A DNA stretch of 6,297 bases from Anaerolineales bacterium (GCA_030673085.1 DAOVFE010000110.1:1-6297); one strand, 5' to 3'. Positions 1 to 6,039 are shown, numbered from the stretch's first letter. The notes: generated by a model from the sequence alone, not told the origin. Numbers and translations are program-made.

Positions 1-438
1 CCGGGGCGGAAGGATGACCCCTGCCCAATCGTAAACGTATATGCCCTAAAGGCACTGGCCCAGGTGACGGGATTTCTGGATAGCCCAACCACACGTACAG
101 GTGCCGAGATGCTCCTCTGGCATTGGGAACACCAGACAGAGCGCAAGATATACATGTTTGGAATAGGCACCAGCTTCCGCAAACTCAAGTATCCATTCGT
201 CTGGTACGACATATTGCATGTAACAGATGTGCTCAGCCAATTTCCCTTTGTATATGGAGACCCACGGTTCCGGGAGATGCTGGAGACAATCACCAGCCAG
301 GCTGACGAAGAAGGTCGATATACGGCGGGATCAATGTACCGGGCCTGGAAGGGCTGGTCTTTTGCCGATAAAAAGAACCCGTCGCCATGGCTTACCTTCC
401 TAGTGCTGCGGATTCAACGGCGAATAGGGGATGCATAA
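1..438 (+). CDS. Alpha-alpha toroid (terpenoid cyclase/prenyltransferase-fold) protein, C-terminal part, 5' end outside window
   Basis: The frame is open from base 1 and ends at TAA 436-438, leaving 145 codons of a longer protein. A GTG at 64 could serve as a start, but the family-like segment Asp-Pro-Cys-Pro...Tyr-Ala-Leu-Lys-Ala-Leu (codons 6-19) lies before it, so the gene most likely begins upstream. What is seen: helix-rich repeats with Arg-Lys-Leu-Lys-Tyr-Pro-Phe (60-66), then Tyr-Asp-Ile-Leu...Asp-Val-Leu (69-78), Gln-Ala-Asp-Glu-Glu-Gly-Arg-Tyr (100-107) and a closing Pro-Ser-Pro-Trp-Leu-Thr...Leu-Arg (127-137). This matches the end of uncharacterised toroid-fold proteins, often labelled 'squalene cyclase-like' or wrongly 'NifH' in databases. 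No catalytic DxDD-type motif is visible in this part, so no reaction can be assigned. It shares direction with the methyltransferase genes but lies about 760 bases away, so a functional link is not supported. Confidence 0.75.
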   Translation, partial: PGRKDDPCPIVNVYALKALAQVTGFLDSPTTRTGAEMLLWHWEHQTERKIYMFGIGTSFRKLKYPFVWYDILHVTDVLSQFPFVYGDPRFREMLETITSQADEEGRYTAGSMYRAWKGWSFADKKNPSPWLTFLVLRIQRRIGDA

Positions 439-762
439 TAGCCATTTGGAATCTACCTTGGCTAGCTTGTCATAGAAAGATAATCAGCATTGGATATTTC
501 GGGCAAAATCTTAATAATAGATGAGCAATGGAATAATCTAGCTGGGAAGCAGTAGCTTAAAGCCATCACGCGCCTTTTCGAATTAAACATAATAGCCGAT
601 ATGCCCGGGGCGATAGAAGCTCCTGGAGATAGTTCCTGGGGGACTTGCACTAGGACCTTAAATATGTGTAATATATCCCTGAAGGTATGATTCATTAATG
701 ACGGCACTGAAAAATACCAAATGTGAGATAGGGCTTTTCCTGCTGGCGGCTGATTCTATCAT

Positions 763-788
763 TTGACTCGTTAATGCTTTGCTATGAT
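763..788 (+). promoter_or_regulatory. Possible promoter with extended -10
   Basis: TTGACT at 763-768 resembles a -35 box and TATGAT at 783-788 a -10 box. The latter is preceded by TGC, giving an extended -10 (TG-N-TATGAT). The 14-nt spacer is shorter than the usual 16-18, which weakens the call. If used, it would leave a leader of about 400 nt before the corrinoid protein gene at 1196. It is a pattern match only, in AT-rich sequence where chance matches are common. Confidence 0.2.
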
Positions 789-864
789 GAAATTCTGCGC
801 ATTCATATAACTTGCGGCTTGTGGTTGCGCTAATATCTGAAGCAAGGTATTTTATATAGGATTC

Positions 865-886
865 TCTGTCTTACGACAGACGTCTG
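865..886. repeat. Hairpin overlapping a perfect palindrome, possible operator
   Basis: TCTGTC (865-870) and GACAGA (875-880) form a 6-bp stem with a TTAC loop. The right arm runs into CAGACGTCTG (877-886), a perfect 10-bp palindrome. The arms share CAGA/TCTG units, so this could be a dimeric regulator site or a small structured element in a leader. No regulator gene is in the window to pair with it. Confidence 0.3.
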
Positions 887-1195
887 ACAATTGATCTTGA
901 ATAGATTTCGTTTGGGTGAATTCACTTATATGGAGGGACAATAACTTTAGACTAAGTACTCGTCGAAGGATGAGCTTCTGCAATTTCGGGAGCTATTATC
1001 CGGATAGAAAGGTCGACTGGTCTCAACAACTGGGAAAAATATATTTAACTCGAAAGGCGAAGGTTCTCAAAAAGAGAAATAAAATAATAGATCAAAGATA
1101 CCTGTTGGATTGCTGAAATAGGCGATAGGAATCCCGGATATCTAATTAAAAGATCTATTGAAACCAACAAACACCAGATTGAAAAGGAACGGAAG

Positions 1196-1897
1196 ATGAG
1201 TCATGCTGAATTGATTCAAGGTGTAAGCACTGCAATAACCAATTTTGATGACGAAGAGGCCAAAAAAAAGACCATGGAGGCGCTTAATGCAGGTGTCGAT
1301 CCCCTTGAATTTATCAAGCGGTCGGTTCAGCCCGCAATGGATCATATTGGGAAACTCTATGAGGATGGCGAAATCTATCTTCCAGAATTGATCTTGGCCG
1401 GAGATGCGGCCTCAGCAGTTCTAGAAGCCGCCGTACCAAGAATCGCCATCAACGATCAGGCAAAAGCGATGAGAGGGACGGTTGTTATCGGAGTGATGTT
1501 TGGCGACAATCACGACATCGGGAAAAATCTGGTTAAAGCCCTGCTTCAGGCCTATGGCTTCAAGGTTATCGATCTCGGCACCGATGTTCCGGTTAAGACC
1601 TTCCTCGATACTGCACTAAAGGAAAATGCCGATATTATTGCATCTTCCACTCTAATTACTACTTCTCTTCCCTATCAACGACAATTGATTGAACTGCTTA
1701 AGGCCAGTGGTAACCGGGACAGATTCTATGTTATTCTCGGTGGAGGGCCAGTCAACCCGAAATGGACGAAGGATATTGGCGCGGATGGCTATGGAAATGA
1801 CGCCAAGGATGCTGTTGCGTTGTGCAATAAACTCGTAACCGAGGATTTAAAGCCACCTTTGGATCATCCGGTGATAGTAGGCGCTATCACACGCTAA
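1196..1897 (+). CDS. Methyltransferase cognate corrinoid protein (MtmC/MtbC/MttC-like)
   Basis: This 233-residue cytoplasmic protein binds a corrinoid cofactor and carries a methyl group between a substrate:corrinoid methyltransferase and an acceptor methyltransferase. An N-terminal helical cap domain (about 1-90) includes Glu-Ile-Tyr-Leu-Pro-Glu-Leu (59-65), and a Rossmann-like B12-binding domain follows (about 94-215). The base-off/His-on motif DxHxxG is intact as Asp104-Asn-His106-Asp-Ile-Gly109, with His106 the expected lower axial cobalt ligand. The Ser/Thr-rich loop at 150-157 and the Gly-Gly-Gly-Pro segment at 182-185 fit the cofactor tail pocket. Length is typical of the family. The ATG is supported by AAGGA at 1184-1188, 7 nt upstream. 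The MtmB-family gene starts 25 nt after its stop, so the two form an operon and this is very probably that enzyme's partner. The sequence alone does not tell MtmC from MtbC or MttC types, because these subfamilies are close; partner identity rests on adjacency. Confidence 0.93.
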   Translation: MSHAELIQGVSTAITNFDDEEAKKKTMEALNAGVDPLEFIKRSVQPAMDHIGKLYEDGEIYLPELILAGDAASAVLEAAVPRIAINDQAKAMRGTVVIGVMFGDNHDIGKNLVKALLQAYGFKVIDLGTDVPVKTFLDTALKENADIIASSTLITTSLPYQRQLIELLKASGNRDRFYVILGGGPVNPKWTKDIGADGYGNDAKDAVALCNKLVTEDLKPPLDHPVIVGAITR

Positions 1898-1922
1898 AAT
1901 AATAAGGGACAGGAGATGAAAT

Positions 1923-3311
1923 ATGCACAACAAGCCGGATATTGTTGAGATTCTCACTCGTAGCCAGACGGGCGAATATTGCACGGTAAAAGATTGGGAT
2001 GTTAGACGGATTCCAGGCGCGATCCGGGCCATGCTGAAGAAATACAACCTGGCAAAGACGTGCGATCAAGAGAATCCAGTCAACTGGGATTATGAGCTGG
2101 CAGATGCTTTTTACCAGGCTGGTTACGAGCTGGCGCTTGAGCTGGGAATGCTCTGCGAAAGCACGGAGAGGATAATCAAGGTTTCGGAGGAGGAGCTAAA
2201 TAATTCAATTAAGTTTGCGCCGTCAGAGCTCTTCCTTGGAGAAGGGAAAGACGGCACCTGGTTGCGTGCTCGCACCCCGGCAGATCCCTATCCAATGAAA
2301 ATTGCCGCGTCGTTAGGAATCACTGTCTCCGAAGATATATTTCCCATACTTGTAGAAGCCATTGCCAGAGAAAGAGAAGTGGATATCCTCGAAGCGGGAT
2401 CGTTGGTGACGGTATTTGGTCATGAGGTTCTCTCCGGAACTCCTTGGGAAACCCTGATGGGCTATCGACACGGTCGTCTTCATCGCGAGATCAGGCGACG
2501 AGCTGGGCGTCCGGGAATGGGAGCCATTGGAAGCATATCATCTGTAACGGAGTACGGCCAGTTTGGAGCTTATGGTACGCCGGGCGCTTTTCTTCCCAGA
2601 GATCTTGCTCTCATCCTTCTTCCTTCTGAGTTAAAAGTAGATTACCGGAGCTTGCATAAAATCATCCATACTCTCAACTGCGGCGGAGTCATGAAATGTG
2701 ATTCGCCTTCCATGATTGGCGGCATGTCCGGGCCTCCCGAAGGCGCAGTCCTCTCGGCGATTGCTTGGGCGCTTTTATCCTATGCGATTTTACAAAATCA
2801 TACCGGTGGCGGCGAGATATATGATGTGCGCTATTTGGCAAATGTAAACCGTGAAGGATTGTGGGCGTTGAGCGTCACTTATCAGGCGTTGAGCCGGAAC
2901 ACTCATTTACTTGTTCATGGGATCGCCAACGAAGTCTCAGGGCCCTGTACCGAAAATTTGCTGTATGAGATCGCTGCCGGCCTGGCGACGCTCGCCTGCT
3001 CCGGTTCAAGTTTCACGACCGGCCCTCGAACAGCGGGAGGAAAGTTGCACGATTATATAACTCCGCTGGAATGCCGCTTTACTGCCGAGGTAGGTCATGC
3101 GGCCTCTGCACTTGAACCAAAGCAAGTGAATGACATCGTAAAAAAGCTTCTGCCCTATTATGAGTCCACGATTAAAACACCTAATGTGGGAATACCCTTC
3201 CAGGAGGCATATGATCTAGAAACGATGCAGCCCATCAAGGAATGGGAGGATATCTACCGTAAAGTAAAACATGAGGTTATTGACCTCGGAATCCCCATGG
3301 ATGAGTTCTAG
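1923..3311 (+). CDS. MtmB-family corrinoid methyltransferase lacking pyrrolysine
   Basis: This 462-residue protein matches the monomethylamine methyltransferase MtmB family over its full length (M. barkeri MtmB is about 458 residues). Shared blocks are Cys-Thr-Val-Lys-Asp-Trp-Asp near 20-26 with Ile-Pro at 30-31, Val-Ser-Glu-Asp (135-138), Ala-Gly-Arg-Pro-Gly-Met-Gly (194-200), Glu-Leu-Lys-Val-Asp (236-240), Gly-Pro-Cys-Thr-Glu (340-344) and Pro-Phe-Gln-Glu-Ala-Tyr-Asp (425-431). The family forms a TIM-barrel hexamer that moves a methyl group from a methylamine to a corrinoid protein. At the pyrrolysine position (202 in MtmB) this protein has Ile202 (ATT, 2526-2528), and there is no internal TAG. 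The gene ends with TAG at 3309-3311, and readthrough would add only four codons before TGA. AGGAG at 1911-1915 supports the start. The corrinoid protein gene just upstream is the expected partner. The family assignment is firm, but activity on monomethylamine is doubtful and the real substrate is unknown. Confidence 0.9.
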   Translation: MHNKPDIVEILTRSQTGEYCTVKDWDVRRIPGAIRAMLKKYNLAKTCDQENPVNWDYELADAFYQAGYELALELGMLCESTERIIKVSEEELNNSIKFAPSELFLGEGKDGTWLRARTPADPYPMKIAASLGITVSEDIFPILVEAIAREREVDILEAGSLVTVFGHEVLSGTPWETLMGYRHGRLHREIRRRAGRPGMGAIGSISSVTEYGQFGAYGTPGAFLPRDLALILLPSELKVDYRSLHKIIHTLNCGGVMKCDSPSMIGGMSGPPEGAVLSAIAWALLSYAILQNHTGGGEIYDVRYLANVNREGLWALSVTYQALSRNTHLLVHGIANEVSGPCTENLLYEIAAGLATLACSGSSFTTGPRTAGGKLHDYITPLECRFTAEVGHAASALEPKQVNDIVKKLLPYYESTIKTPNVGIPFQEAYDLETMQPIKEWEDIYRKVKHEVIDLGIPMDEF

Positions 3312-3392
3312 AGGCCGATAGGCTGAAAGAAGGATGCTAAGATTCGGGTCGGATGCTATTAAGTTGATGAGATTTTATTCGGCCGGACGAAC

Positions 3393-3418
3393 TTAGCCAA
3401 TAGGTCAAGGGTGGCTAA
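3393..3418. repeat. 7-bp inverted repeat downstream of the MtmB-like gene
   Basis: TTAGCCA (3393-3399) and TGGCTAA (3412-3418) are perfect reverse complements with a 12-nt loop. No T-run follows, so it is a weak terminator candidate. It may stabilise the 3' end of the transcript or mark an operator. Confidence 0.3.
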
Positions 3419-3507
3419 TCCGGACTGAAGTATAGATTAAATTCCTCTTCGTCTAGCATACCGCTTGGATAAAGAAGAGAGTGTTGAAAAAACGAGATCA
3501 TTTATAA

Positions 3508-3565
3508 GTGAAGAACCCCCACCCAGTGTGCGATGCGCGCTGTCGCTTGCTGTGGGGGTTTTCAC
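3508..3565 (+). terminator. Strong GC-rich hairpin, probable terminator
   Basis: GTGAAGAACCCCCAC (3508-3522) pairs with GTGGGGGTTTTCAC (3552-3565), giving about 14 base pairs with a single bulged base. Inside the loop, GCGA (3530-3533) and TCGC (3543-3546) can form a nested stem. The run of five G followed by TTTT resembles a Rho-independent terminator, although the T residues are partly paired in the full stem. The same structure could act on either strand. Its place about 200 bases after the MtmB-like stop and just before the promoter candidate suggests it separates two transcription units. A mobile palindromic repeat is an alternative. Confidence 0.55.
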
Positions 3566-3580
3566 TAAATAGGTTGTGTT

Positions 3581-3608
3581 TTGTTAGAATACAATATATG
3601 AATATATT
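3581..3608 (+). promoter_or_regulatory. Possible sigma70-type promoter for the deaminase unit
   Basis: TTGTTA (3581-3586) and TATATT (3603-3608) are separated by 16 nt, close to the consensus -35/-10 arrangement. They lie in an AT-rich patch just after the hairpin and about 125 bases before the start at 3735. An alternative -10, TACAAT at 3590-3595, has no well-spaced -35 partner. Pattern evidence only. Confidence 0.35.
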
Positions 3609-3734
3609 ACTCCAATAAAATATGGCCACATTATTATGGCGAAAAACTATATTCCCGGCTGATGTCTGGAATAGGTCTTTGCATGAAAAAATGTACGCCG
3701 GTATTTTGAGATAAGGTACCAGAAAGGAGTAGGG

Positions 3735-5111
3735 ATGGCGACTTTGCTGGTGAAAAATGCAGATCTCTTGCTTACCATGGATAAGAAGCGGATGTCGATC
3801 CCCGAAGGGGGAATCTATGTCCGTGACAATGTAATTGAGAAAGTGGGCTTGACCTCGGAGTTGCCTGATAAGGCCGATAGAATGATTGATGCTAATGGCA
3901 TGGTGGTGATGCCGGGGTTGATTAATACACACCATCACTTATATCAGACACTCACCCGCGCATTGCCGGGTGCTCAGGATGCAGAACTCTTTGACTGGTT
4001 GGCGCGCCTATATCCGGTGTGGGGCGAATTAACGGATGAGGCCAATTATGTGTCGTCGACAATTGGCTTTTCAGAGTTGATTCTAACAGGCTGCACGACC
4101 ACTGCAGATCATCTGTATCTATATCCCAATGATGTGCGTCTTGATACTTCCATTCGAGCGGCGCAAGAAATCGGAATTCGTTTTCACCCTACCCGTGGTT
4201 CGATGAGCTTGGGGCATTCTAAAGGCGGCCTCCCGCCGGATCATGTTGTTCAGGATGAGGAAACCATTATCAAGGATAGCCGGCGTCTGATTGAGACTTA
4301 TCATGACCCCAATCCATACTCCATGCTGCGGATCAGCCTGGCTCCGTGCTCCCCGTTCTCGGTGACTGGGGATGAGATGATTGAGGCTGCTAAGTTGGCC
4401 CGGTCCTACGAAAAGGTAATGCTCCATACCCACGTCGCCGAGACCAAGGATGAAGAGCGGTTCTGCATTGAGAAATTTGGAGTTCGGCCGGTGAAGTATA
4501 TGCAGCAACTTGGGTGGGTTGGTCCGGATGTCTGGTGGGCTCACTGTATATATCTTAATGATGACGAGATCAAAATAATGGCAGAAACGGGCACTGGCGT
4601 GGCTCACTGCCCAGCATCCAATATGCGGCTTGGATCGGGCATTGCCAATATCCGGCAGATGCTCGATGAGGGCGTCAAAGTCGGGCTGGCGGTAGATGGT
4701 TCGGCATCGAATGACAGCTCCAGTATGCTAGAAGAGGCTCGCCTGGCGTTGTTGCTGCAGCGGGTAGACAAGGGCGCCAAAGCCATTAGCGTAATGGAAG
4801 TGCTTGAAATAGCCACTCTTGGCTCGGCCTCGGTGCTTGGGCGGGATGATTTAGGGATGATTGCGCCGGGCAAGGCCGCCGATTTCATTGGTTTCAGGAC
4901 TAACCGGCTTGAAGTTGCTGGTGGAGCAGTCCATGATCCGGTGGCGGCTCTGCTGCTTTGTCCACCATATAGCGTTGATTTGTCAATTATCAATGGGCGT
5001 CAGGTAGTGCGTGATGGCAAGTTGCTGGGCGTCGATCTAGAGGGCATGATTGCTCGGCATAACGAACTGGCCGCTGAGATGGCCGCTAGGCATCCGTATC
5101 CTGAGAAGTAA
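3735..5111 (+). CDS. 8-oxoguanine deaminase-type amidohydrolase
   Basis: This 458-residue cytoplasmic metal-dependent hydrolase belongs to the amidohydrolase superfamily, in the cytosine deaminase/TrzA/AtzB-like group. Characterised close relatives (Pseudomonas PA0142 type) convert 8-oxoguanine to urate and ammonia. The N-terminal beta-sandwich strand set is at about 1-60, the TIM barrel at about 60-370, and C-terminal strands return to the sandwich (Pro-Gly-Lys-Ala-Ala-Asp-Phe at 378-384). Metal and active-site residues are visible: His66 and His68 in Asn-Thr-His-His-His, His233 with Glu236 in His-Val-Ala-Glu, His270, and Asp321 in Val-Asp-Gly-Ser-Ala-Ser-Asn-Asp. The segments Leu-Tyr-Gln-Thr-Leu-Thr-Arg-Ala (69-76) and His-Pro-Thr-Arg-Gly-Ser-Met-Ser (151-158) are hallmarks of this clade. 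AGGAG at 3725-3729 supports the ATG, and two TAA codons in a row end the gene. Related enzymes act on hydroxy-s-triazines and other aminated rings, so the exact substrate is less certain than the family. Confidence 0.9.
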   Translation: MATLLVKNADLLLTMDKKRMSIPEGGIYVRDNVIEKVGLTSELPDKADRMIDANGMVVMPGLINTHHHLYQTLTRALPGAQDAELFDWLARLYPVWGELTDEANYVSSTIGFSELILTGCTTTADHLYLYPNDVRLDTSIRAAQEIGIRFHPTRGSMSLGHSKGGLPPDHVVQDEETIIKDSRRLIETYHDPNPYSMLRISLAPCSPFSVTGDEMIEAAKLARSYEKVMLHTHVAETKDEERFCIEKFGVRPVKYMQQLGWVGPDVWWAHCIYLNDDEIKIMAETGTGVAHCPASNMRLGSGIANIRQMLDEGVKVGLAVDGSASNDSSSMLEEARLALLLQRVDKGAKAISVMEVLEIATLGSASVLGRDDLGMIAPGKAADFIGFRTNRLEVAGGAVHDPVAALLLCPPYSVDLSIINGRQVVRDGKLLGVDLEGMIARHNELAAEMAARHPYPEK

Positions 5112-5130
5112 TAAAACGTCTTTGGAGTGG

Positions 5131-5147
5131 CATAAACCGCGGTTATG
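5131..5147. promoter_or_regulatory. Near-palindrome covering the start codon of the downstream gene
   Basis: CATAA (5131-5135) and TTATG (5143-5147) pair around ACCGCGG, and the core AACCGCGGTT (5135-5144) is a perfect 10-bp palindrome. The ATG start at 5145-5147 sits in the right arm. The nearest Shine-Dalgarno-like GGAG (5124-5127) is 17 nt from the ATG, which is unusually far. A hairpin here could bring the two closer or hide the start. An operator role or chance is equally possible. Confidence 0.3.
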
Positions 5148-5771
5148 ACAGTAGAAGATATATTAGATTTACATACACCTCTTCTCAATCCGCATGCCGG
5201 CGAGCCGGATCCGCTGGAACGTTTTCTCAAGCGCTATAGAAAACGTCGGTCCGTGATGGAGCCGATCTACCGTCAGATGATACTTGAAGCTAATCGGCTG
5301 GCTAGGCCGCAAGCAGTAACTCACATATATAAGGCAGAGGAAGTTCCACAAATCGCAGCCTATATGCAGAGCGTGGAATATATCGACCTTGGCGTCTGTA
5401 CGATTGGGCCTGAAATCGAGGCACGAATTAGGGAGCTTTCGAGAGAGAAACTGGCCTCAGCGATGGTGTTAGATGAGGTTGGAACGGCGATGGTGATTGA
5501 GCTGGGATGCCGCATGCATCAGGCTGCGCGCTCTGGAGCACGAACCATGAACATGCGGGCCAGTCCATCCTTTCGACCGGGCATCGGCCATTGGCCGCTT
5601 AAGCTCCAGGAGGAGCTATTTCATCTTTTGCCTGTAGAGGAGATAGGGGTTAGTTTAACTGAAAGCCTTATGATGTCTCCTCAGAAATCGCTCAGCATGA
5701 TAGTGGGCATTGGCACCAACCTTCAACGGAGTAGGGCACCGGAGAAATCCGGCGATGAGCTTGTCGAATGA
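5145..5771 (+). CDS. Stand-alone protein like the B12-dependent methionine synthase activation domain
   Basis: This 208-residue protein resembles small stand-alone relatives of the C-terminal reactivation domain of cobalamin-dependent methionine synthase (MetH). In MetH that domain binds AdoMet and remethylates oxidised cob(II)alamin. Seen here: Ile-Gly-Pro-Glu-Ile-Glu (87-92), Ala-Met-Val-Leu-Asp...Gly-Thr-Ala (106-115), Arg-Pro-Gly-Ile-Gly-His-Trp-Pro-Leu (144-152) and a C-terminal Ile-Gly-Val-Ser-Leu-Thr-Glu-Ser (167-174) leading to Met-Ser-Pro-Gln-Lys-Ser (177-182). The RxxxGY AdoMet-contact motif of MetH appears changed to Ser142-x-x-x-Gly146-Ile147, so AdoMet use is uncertain. It starts 33 nt after the deaminase stop in the same direction and is probably in that transcription unit. 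The start is ATG without a well-placed ribosome binding site, so coupling to upstream translation is likely. A role in corrinoid reactivation for the methyltransferase pair is inferred from family and neighbourhood. Confidence 0.72.
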   Translation: MTVEDILDLHTPLLNPHAGEPDPLERFLKRYRKRRSVMEPIYRQMILEANRLARPQAVTHIYKAEEVPQIAAYMQSVEYIDLGVCTIGPEIEARIRELSREKLASAMVLDEVGTAMVIELGCRMHQAARSGARTMNMRASPSFRPGIGHWPLKLQEELFHLLPVEEIGVSLTESLMMSPQKSLSMIVGIGTNLQRSRAPEKSGDELVE

Positions 5772-5877
5772 GCGGGGCGGGCGTGGATTGCAGCCGGTAC
5801 AAGGTGAGATTATGCAAGCCAGGATTGTAGGTTGAAGGCTATTACGCCCGAGTATGAATGGCCAGGTTCATAGCTAA

Positions 5878-5917
5878 AGGCCCTTTGGGCCTAAAGGCGA
5901 AGGGCGCCTAAGCGCCC
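5878..5917 (+). terminator. Tandem hairpins, possible terminator of the deaminase unit
   Basis: AGGCCC-TTT-GGGCCT (5878-5892) is a perfect 6-bp stem with a 3-nt loop. GGGCGC-CTAA-GCGCCC (5902-5917) is a second perfect 6-bp stem with a 4-nt loop. They stand about 105 bases after the stop at 5771. No clean T-run follows either one (ATGATTTATT comes after the second), so termination efficiency is uncertain. A pair of stable stems could instead protect the transcript 3' end. Confidence 0.45.
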
Positions 5918-5993
5918 ATGATTTATTCGATTAGACAGAATCCCGCCTTGCAGTTTAGGATTTTTAATCCCCCCTGTTTGTCCCCCTGTGGCA

Positions 5994-6039
5994 AGCGGCC
6001 GTTGATCCGGCGGTAATACAGAAGGTTTTATCGGCCGCT
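5994..6039. repeat. 8-bp inverted repeat
   Basis: AGCGGCCG (5994-6001) and CGGCCGCT (6032-6039) are perfect reverse complements separated by 30 nt. The function is unknown. It is followed by GGAGGAGGT at 6042-6050, a strong Shine-Dalgarno-like sequence with no ATG, GTG or in-frame TTG start at normal distance. Confidence 0.35.

Larger units (their letters stand above)
439..1195. other. Long gene-poor region upstream of the corrinoid protein gene
   Basis: About 760 bases with no convincing gene. All frames are broken by frequent stops. The longest frames (a 66-codon GTG-started one at 916-1116 and an 81-codon one on the minus strand at 462-707) have no ribosome binding site and give sequences I do not recognise. 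The stretch is visibly richer in A and T than the genes around it. It contains a possible promoter near 763-788, a hairpin overlapping a palindrome at 865-886 and a small TTCTC-AAAAA-GAGAA stem-loop at 1064-1078. I saw no tRNA, no insertion-sequence ends and no obvious cobalamin riboswitch B12 box. It may be a regulatory leader for the methyltransferase operon or decayed sequence. Confidence 0.5.
3312..3734. other. Intergenic region between the methyltransferase and deaminase genes
   Basis: About 420 bases without a gene. It holds, in order, a short direct repeat of GGATGCTA (3332-3339 and 3351-3358, 19-base period), a 7-bp inverted repeat (3393-3418), a strong GC-rich hairpin (3508-3565), an AT-rich promoter candidate (3581-3608) and a leader of about 120 bases before the next start. 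The minus-strand frame running through 3498-3938 is a shadow of the deaminase gene and not a gene. Confidence 0.55.

Noticed and set aside
462..707. 81-codon minus-strand frame
   Set aside because: No recognisable family or motif and no partner gene; likely a chance frame.
916..1116. 66-codon + strand frame upstream of the corrinoid protein gene
   Set aside because: GTG start without a ribosome binding site, Lys/Arg-rich unrecognisable product, and location in AT-rich stop-dense sequence.
439..1195. Cobalamin riboswitch ahead of the corrinoid operon
   Set aside because: I looked for a B12-box-like GCCACTG element and the expected stems and found none by eye; a covariance-model search could still overturn this.
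1923..3311. In-frame amber codon for pyrrolysine in the MtmB-like gene
   Set aside because: The frame is open from ATG to the terminal TAG with no internal TAG, and the Pyl position is an ATT isoleucine codon. The terminal TAG adds only four codons if read through.
3508..3565. Single CRISPR repeat
   Set aside because: Only one copy of the palindromic unit is present, with no regularly spaced repeats and no cas genes.
4119..4993. Long minus-strand frames within the deaminase region (4119-4607 and 4604-4993)
   Set aside because: They lie fully antisense to a well-supported amidohydrolase gene and have low-complexity, family-less translations.
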